Below, piece after piece: positions 59,466 through 64,000 of a stretch of 64,000 nt of DNA; positions within the stretch are counted from its first letter, which is position 1, and every line of letters begins with the position of its first letter. The position numbers and the translations under genes were made by a program. The stretch is from NCBI GenBank assembly GCA_032622095.1, contig CP136063.1, forward strand, positions 274,407,426 through 274,471,425. Reading direction: 5' to 3'. Below the pieces are notes generated by a model. It was not told the origin of the DNA. It saw only the letters and a program-made list of their open reading frames with translations, and did no database searches. The DNA comes from Siphonodentalium dalli. Lineage: Eukaryota > Mollusca > Scaphopoda > Gadilida > Siphonodentaliidae.

Positions 59466-60954
59466 ATGTTGCTCGCAGACTCCGCAGAAGATCTCCAACA
59501 TGCTTTACATATATTTTCTGTGTACTGCAGTGACTGGAGAATCACGGTCAACACTTCAAAAACGAAAATAGTCATCTTCGCGAAATCTCACCGAAGATAA
59601 GGAAAGTTTAATTCATATTTGGTTGATTGATTGATTGATTGATTGGGGTTTATTGTCGCTTGAGCAACTAAGGCCATATCACGACATTGCCAGTTTTAGT
59701 GGTGGAGGAAATTCGCACACTTGCGACTAATCTAACAGTGATTTCAATGGCGGATAAACTCGTCAACCATGTGCGGAAAACCACCGGCAATTGACGAGTA
59801 ACTGGTAACTCCACCAGATAATGATTTCGAGTTACAAAGTCCACGATGGAAACATGTGCATTTGAACCCATATCGCCAGCGCTGGAGGGCGAAACGGCTT
59901 GGAGTTGTACCCCTAACCGATTGAGCCACCGAGGCCCCCTAATTCCTATTTGGTGATACCGACATAGACATTGTTAAGGAATACAAATATCTGGGTATAA
60001 AGTCTTCCAATTATGCAATCGGGAACATTTTATAAATCTAGATATTATCTAATAAAAAGGGCAGAATCGGCCATGTATGGTGTGATTAGGAAGATAAGGG
60101 AACATGGACTGACAATAGACTGCCAGTAGGAACTATTTGACCGAGTAGTTAGACCAATTTTGCTATATGGAGCTGATGTCTTCGGATACGAAAATACTTC
60201 AATGCTCGAAAGGCTACATCCGACATTTTTAAAATTCATCATGAAGATGAAACCATCTACTCCAAACTGTATGGTTTATGGAGAAACTGGAGCGTATCAA
60301 ATATATGTTACAATTGAAACTGCAATGATTAGATTATGGACTAAACTAGTCGGCAATGGCACGATGGCTTCCTCTGTTTACAAAACTATTCCTCCACTAT
60401 TACCATGCCGAAGAGTATCTTGAGTGTAAAAGAAATTTGGACTAGCCTATGTATGTAACGGCCAATCAGTCGCAGATGGGATTATCTCATCAGATATGTT
60501 GAGCAGACTTTAAAGGACATTTGTATTGCCGAGTGGACAGAAGACATCCGAGGGAAAAGTAAGTGCGAACTACATCGCGCTATTAAAGAATAGTTTGGGG
60601 TAGAAAGATATATTCTAGATCTTCCCGATACACTAAGAGAAACCGTTACTCGAATGAGAACAAGAAACAACCAACTCTCCATATAAGTTGCAAGCTGGAA
60701 AAACTCAGAAACCTCGGCAATGTGTCATCTTTGTGGCAAACAAGAGACGGGAGACGAATATCATTATATGCTAGTATGTAGTTCATTAGAATCAGCCTGT
60801 CGTACCCATGTAAGCCAATATTTTCACACCACCCAACAAGAGATAAATTGTTTGCATTAATCAACACAACACACAAGAAAAAACTTGTCAAATTAGCGAA
60901 ATTATGCTGAATCATTTTTACAACTGCTTCTCCAAGTACGCAGTAAATTGATAT
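59466..60954 (+). pseudogene. LINE ORF2 remnant interrupted by a SINE (copy 2)
   Basis: Same remnant as in copy 1, with the same stops and the same SINE. A 1-bp A insertion near 60703 (GGAAAAACTC against GGAAAACTC) is among the new differences. The shared stops show the LINE was dead before the duplication. Confidence 0.8.
59623..59939 (-). mobile_element. tRNA-derived SINE inside the LINE (copy 2)
   Basis: Identical in place and flanks to the SINE in copy 1, including the 14-bp imperfect target-site duplication (59609-59622 and 59940-59953). It was duplicated with its surroundings and was not inserted independently. Confidence 0.85.
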
Positions 60955-62361
60955 GCCGAGATATGAAGCGATCACTCAGATACCCACTCACACACCCCAA
61001 TGACCTCACATTTTACAAAATATATTCTAGACTCATAACATTATATTATGCTGATTACATATATTATTTCTTGAAACCTCCAGTTCCAAGATATAGAAGG
61101 AGGGAAATAAAACATCGATTGATTGAATTTTGAGACGCTCACAGCTGCTCCAATGTTTAATATGGTGAGCATATGTAGGCATCCCATCGTGGTTCAATGC
61201 GTCTCAATATAAAGTCACTTTATTTTCGATATCACCCATATACCTATCTATAATGAAAAGCAATTGAAGAAATATTGGAATTGTTATAATTTGTAATCAC
61301 ACTTTATATGACGAATGCTATATTAAAATAAATGCGAAACATATACATCAAATATGTCAGAATCTTGTCGACAAAATTATAAAAAATTAAAGTTGATAAT
61401 TATAAACACGATTATCCCTAATCTTTTGATTAATTTTCAGGGAGATTGGTATTTTATAAAAGTATGTTTTATTATGTTGTGAAGTCTTATAATCTCTTTT
61501 TCTAAAATGTTCATCACTTAAACCGTGTGCAAGTCTAAATAATAGATAGCCTCCAGTGGCTATTTCGGTAGAATCCATAAGTAATCTGGCCTCCATGAGC
61601 AACCCAGCCATAACAGCTAGGTCGATTCCAGATAAGTGATATTTTTGGACCGGGTATTGGTGGCCGTGATATCCGATGCTGGAATTTCGGCAAGTTTGTT
61701 AGTTATTTACTGGGGATCATTGGGGTCGTTTGTGTACTATTATATACACACCATTTAGGTAGAAAATCCGCTCTATAACTGACATTCTGCTCTAAAATTG
61801 TTCCGAAAAAACAAAACAAAACAGAGGTTAACTGTGTTACTGTTTGTCATCCCATGATCTTGGTTTTGGTGGATGGGAAAGAGAACATCTACTGACCATA
61901 TTCAGAGACAAATCCACGGCGTTGTCGATGTAGGTGCATTACTGACATGAACGTGCATGGCTCGTGCAGGGTATCCGTTGGGGGTGCCCAATTCCAACAA
62001 CAGTTCCACCCTTCTCGAATAAGAACATACTCCCGAGTTCGCAAAATAAAGCTTTCGAATTGTTGGAAATTATCAATATTACACTCCCTAAGGTTGAACA
62101 AATTCCAGCTCGTGGCAGTACAAACAAAAATGAACATGTAAAGTAGGGAAAAATGGGACTGAATTACTGGTTGGTAAATCAACCTAACAATTTAAAACTA
62201 ATTGTGTTGTGAAATTTCCAACTAATGTTGTGCTAGGCTAAATATGGGGAGGGGATGAGGTGAGACACAACTAACCCCTACCCTGTCTGGATGTCATTGC
62301 TCACTGGGAACGGACACTACAAACTTTAGCAGCGCAGCGAACACACGCTTTTATGTCGCCT
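60955..62361. other. Remainder of duplication copy 2, no gene recognised
   Basis: Same content as the end of copy 1. Nothing is recognised. Confidence 0.4.
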
Positions 62362-63613
62362 AAAACGGCACGTTTTATATACATGCATATAGCATCATAC
62401 ATTATGTTATTACCGATCGGACCATTGTTGCTTTAAAGATCCATGCAATGTCCGAGATTTGACATCCAGTTTGTCAAACAGATGTTGTTCAGCTTACCGT
62501 GCAGGCAAATATAGAAAAGGAAACAAATATCGCCATTTGTATGGATCAGGTATATAGCGAAAATCTACACAAAGCATCTATCAGTTTTACTTTGAAAACG
62601 AGTAAATAACTCACCGATAACGCTCTTGATTACATATCGCTTTTGGGCGACGCGAGCATGTACGGTCTTTATAAAACGCGATAATGATAGTCTGGTTTGA
62701 CAGGGACGAACACCAGTAATTACTCTCATCGTCGTATATTAATTAGATCGGACAGATTTTCCAGATAGGAAGGAATATGATTAGGTTTTTAACAATAGCG
62801 AAAGAGGATGAAGATTTACGAGATGCACACAATAGCATTAATGTATTCAATACATATACTTTATCACGAGTTCAATCGGCTCATCCGAAAATTGCTCCGA
62901 GCAAATGAATTAAACTGATAATTGAATACCATGATGGTGTTTAAGTAGCATACATGGTGTAATATCCGCTATAGAAATAGGGCGTCGCTCTTATTACCTA
63001 ATTATAAAATTGATGTCTCACTATAGCTAACCCTCTGAGTGGCAATTTCCCCACACCACAAAACGGGCCAAAAACCGAAGAAAAAAAATACTAAAAAGAA
63101 GAAACCGTTGCATTATATAATACATTATAGGCGCGTGTGTTGCATTGTCACGCTCTCCTGTTAGTATTGTTTTCGGTCGTTTTTTTTAACTAGGGCAGGT
63201 CTCAGCTCCCAAATCTATAAAACTTCAAGGTTTTAGCCCCCCCCCCCCCCCAATAAAACTTTATCCAAACCCTTGTTTTAATTTTATTCGTTGTACACCA
63301 TCATATTGGAAAATAATTTTGTCCACAATTGATAAAGGGGAACACCATTCTCGGAAACTAATGACCAGAAATGCATATATGCACCCTGCATTTACTGTAT
63401 ATATATTCGTGGCGTTTGGCTAATAATGTATGACATCTGTAATGATAAGTTTTTTTTAAAGTGGCGCGCTAGTTTTAAATATAAATATTTTGTAATTTAT
63501 ATTTTACTAGTTTTAACCACACGCGCCCAAGAATTTCGAAGGTAGTGGGTTCTAACTCATGTTCAGACTGATACGCTTTCTAACTCTAGGTGAATGGGCT
63601 TCCTGTTTAACGA
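62362..63613. other. AT-rich stretch, no gene recognised
   Basis: It contains a C run near 63237-63251 and small homopolymers. No motif-bearing frame is present. Confidence 0.4.
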
Positions 63614-63840
63614 CGTCCCCGTAGCCGATGTGGTCAGGTCGTGGATAAGATCGCCACAGTCTGGGCTAGAGGAGGTTGGCGCGGGTTCGAACCCGCGTGG
63701 ATTAAAATCGGGACCCATTTTCAAGCTTGATTTGGTTTGAGGGACATCTCATGGCCATTTCGATAAGAAATGCGAATTTGTTTGCATGACCGAGTTAAGC
63801 AAATATGAAGTAATTAACACTCATACTAAGTCCGTGCCTC
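63614..63840 (+). mobile_element. tRNA-like SINE
   Basis: The head GTCCCCGTAGCCGATGTGGT has an imperfect A-box-like TAGCCGATGTGG. A perfect B box GGTTCGAACCC lies at 63684-63694, within a GCGGGTTCGAACCCGC palindrome. An unrelated body follows. The A-to-B spacing and the lack of a closing acceptor stem argue for a SINE head rather than a working tRNA gene. The 3' limit is a guess. Confidence 0.5.
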
Positions 63841-64000
63841 CATAACGCAGACATATATAATTATACAAACTAGTGGGATATGTCTGTCTATATATTTGTA
63901 TTTTCGCGATATTTCTCCGACTCGTGAACCGATTCAACCAATTTTGGTACACTGGCCGTATTATTTAAATGTTTTCATTCAGGCAATATATCATAACACA

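Larger units (their letters stand above)
58727..62361 (+). repeat. Tandem duplication, copy 2 (~3.63 kb)
   Basis: Direct repeat of 55100-58726, differing by a few dozen substitutions and indels at most. It ends at GTCGCCTA, after which unique sequence (AAACGGCACG) begins. Confidence 0.95.

Noticed and set aside
63614-63700. Functional tRNA gene
   Set aside because: The B box is perfect, but the A box is poor and no acceptor stem can be closed. A SINE head fits better.
1-63980. Retroviral, LTR-retrotransposon or other viral genes
   Set aside because: I saw no gag, protease, integrase or envelope-type motifs and no long direct terminal repeats of LTR type. The reverse transcriptase present is of LINE type.

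Overview
The window is metazoan repeat DNA. I find no intact host protein gene, no rRNA gene and no canonical tRNA gene. The sequence is AT-rich and intergenic in character. It holds several degenerate non-LTR retrotransposons (LINEs), two kinds of tRNA-like SINE, two very large tandem arrays and many inverted repeats. Frequent ACATGTA/TACATGTA words and tandem CCAAGATGG-type repeats are what I would expect of a marine invertebrate, most likely a lophotrochozoan such as a mollusc or brachiopod. That assignment is inference from style, not proof.

Layout. 1-4.2 kb: copies of a dispersed repeat (called family X here), one of them split by a 5'-truncated LINE tail. 4.25-8.61 kb: three tandem copies of a ~1456-bp unit that itself contains family X, then a CA-rich microsatellite. 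10.27-25.84 kb: a 15.6-kb satellite of ~112 units of ~138 bp, with higher-order periods of ~4.1 kb and ~2.8 kb. 25.85-27.8 kb: three copies of a 0.6-0.75-kb unit; one carries a lone, diverged, inverted satellite-like segment. 28-34.9 kb: MITE-like and foldback elements and a ~1.4-kb block of CCAAGATGG repeats. 34.9-38.6 kb: a nearly complete LINE second ORF (endonuclease plus reverse transcriptase) broken by two frameshifts, ending in a hairpin and a (CTAT)n tail. 39.95-40.95 kb: a second LINE tail on the minus strand.

43,667-53,231 is the most interesting object. It is a 9.6-kb element with CACTG...CAGTG terminal inverted repeats flanked by TA on both sides, with GTTCA-rich subterminal clusters and long inverted inner arms. 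Its core is a ~5-kb minisatellite that reverses orientation near its right end. It has no recognisable transposase, so it looks like a non-autonomous DNA transposon that has captured or amplified a minisatellite.

55.1-62.36 kb: a recent direct tandem duplication of ~3.63 kb. Each copy carries the same dead LINE interrupted by the same SINE with the same target-site duplication, which gives a clear order of events. The last 1.6 kb is unremarkable except for a second tRNA-like SINE at ~63.6 kb.

There are no operons or pathways here. The relationships that matter are nesting and timing: LINE into family X, SINE into LINE then segmental duplication, satellite growth by multi-unit duplication, and an inverted-repeat element hosting a minisatellite.
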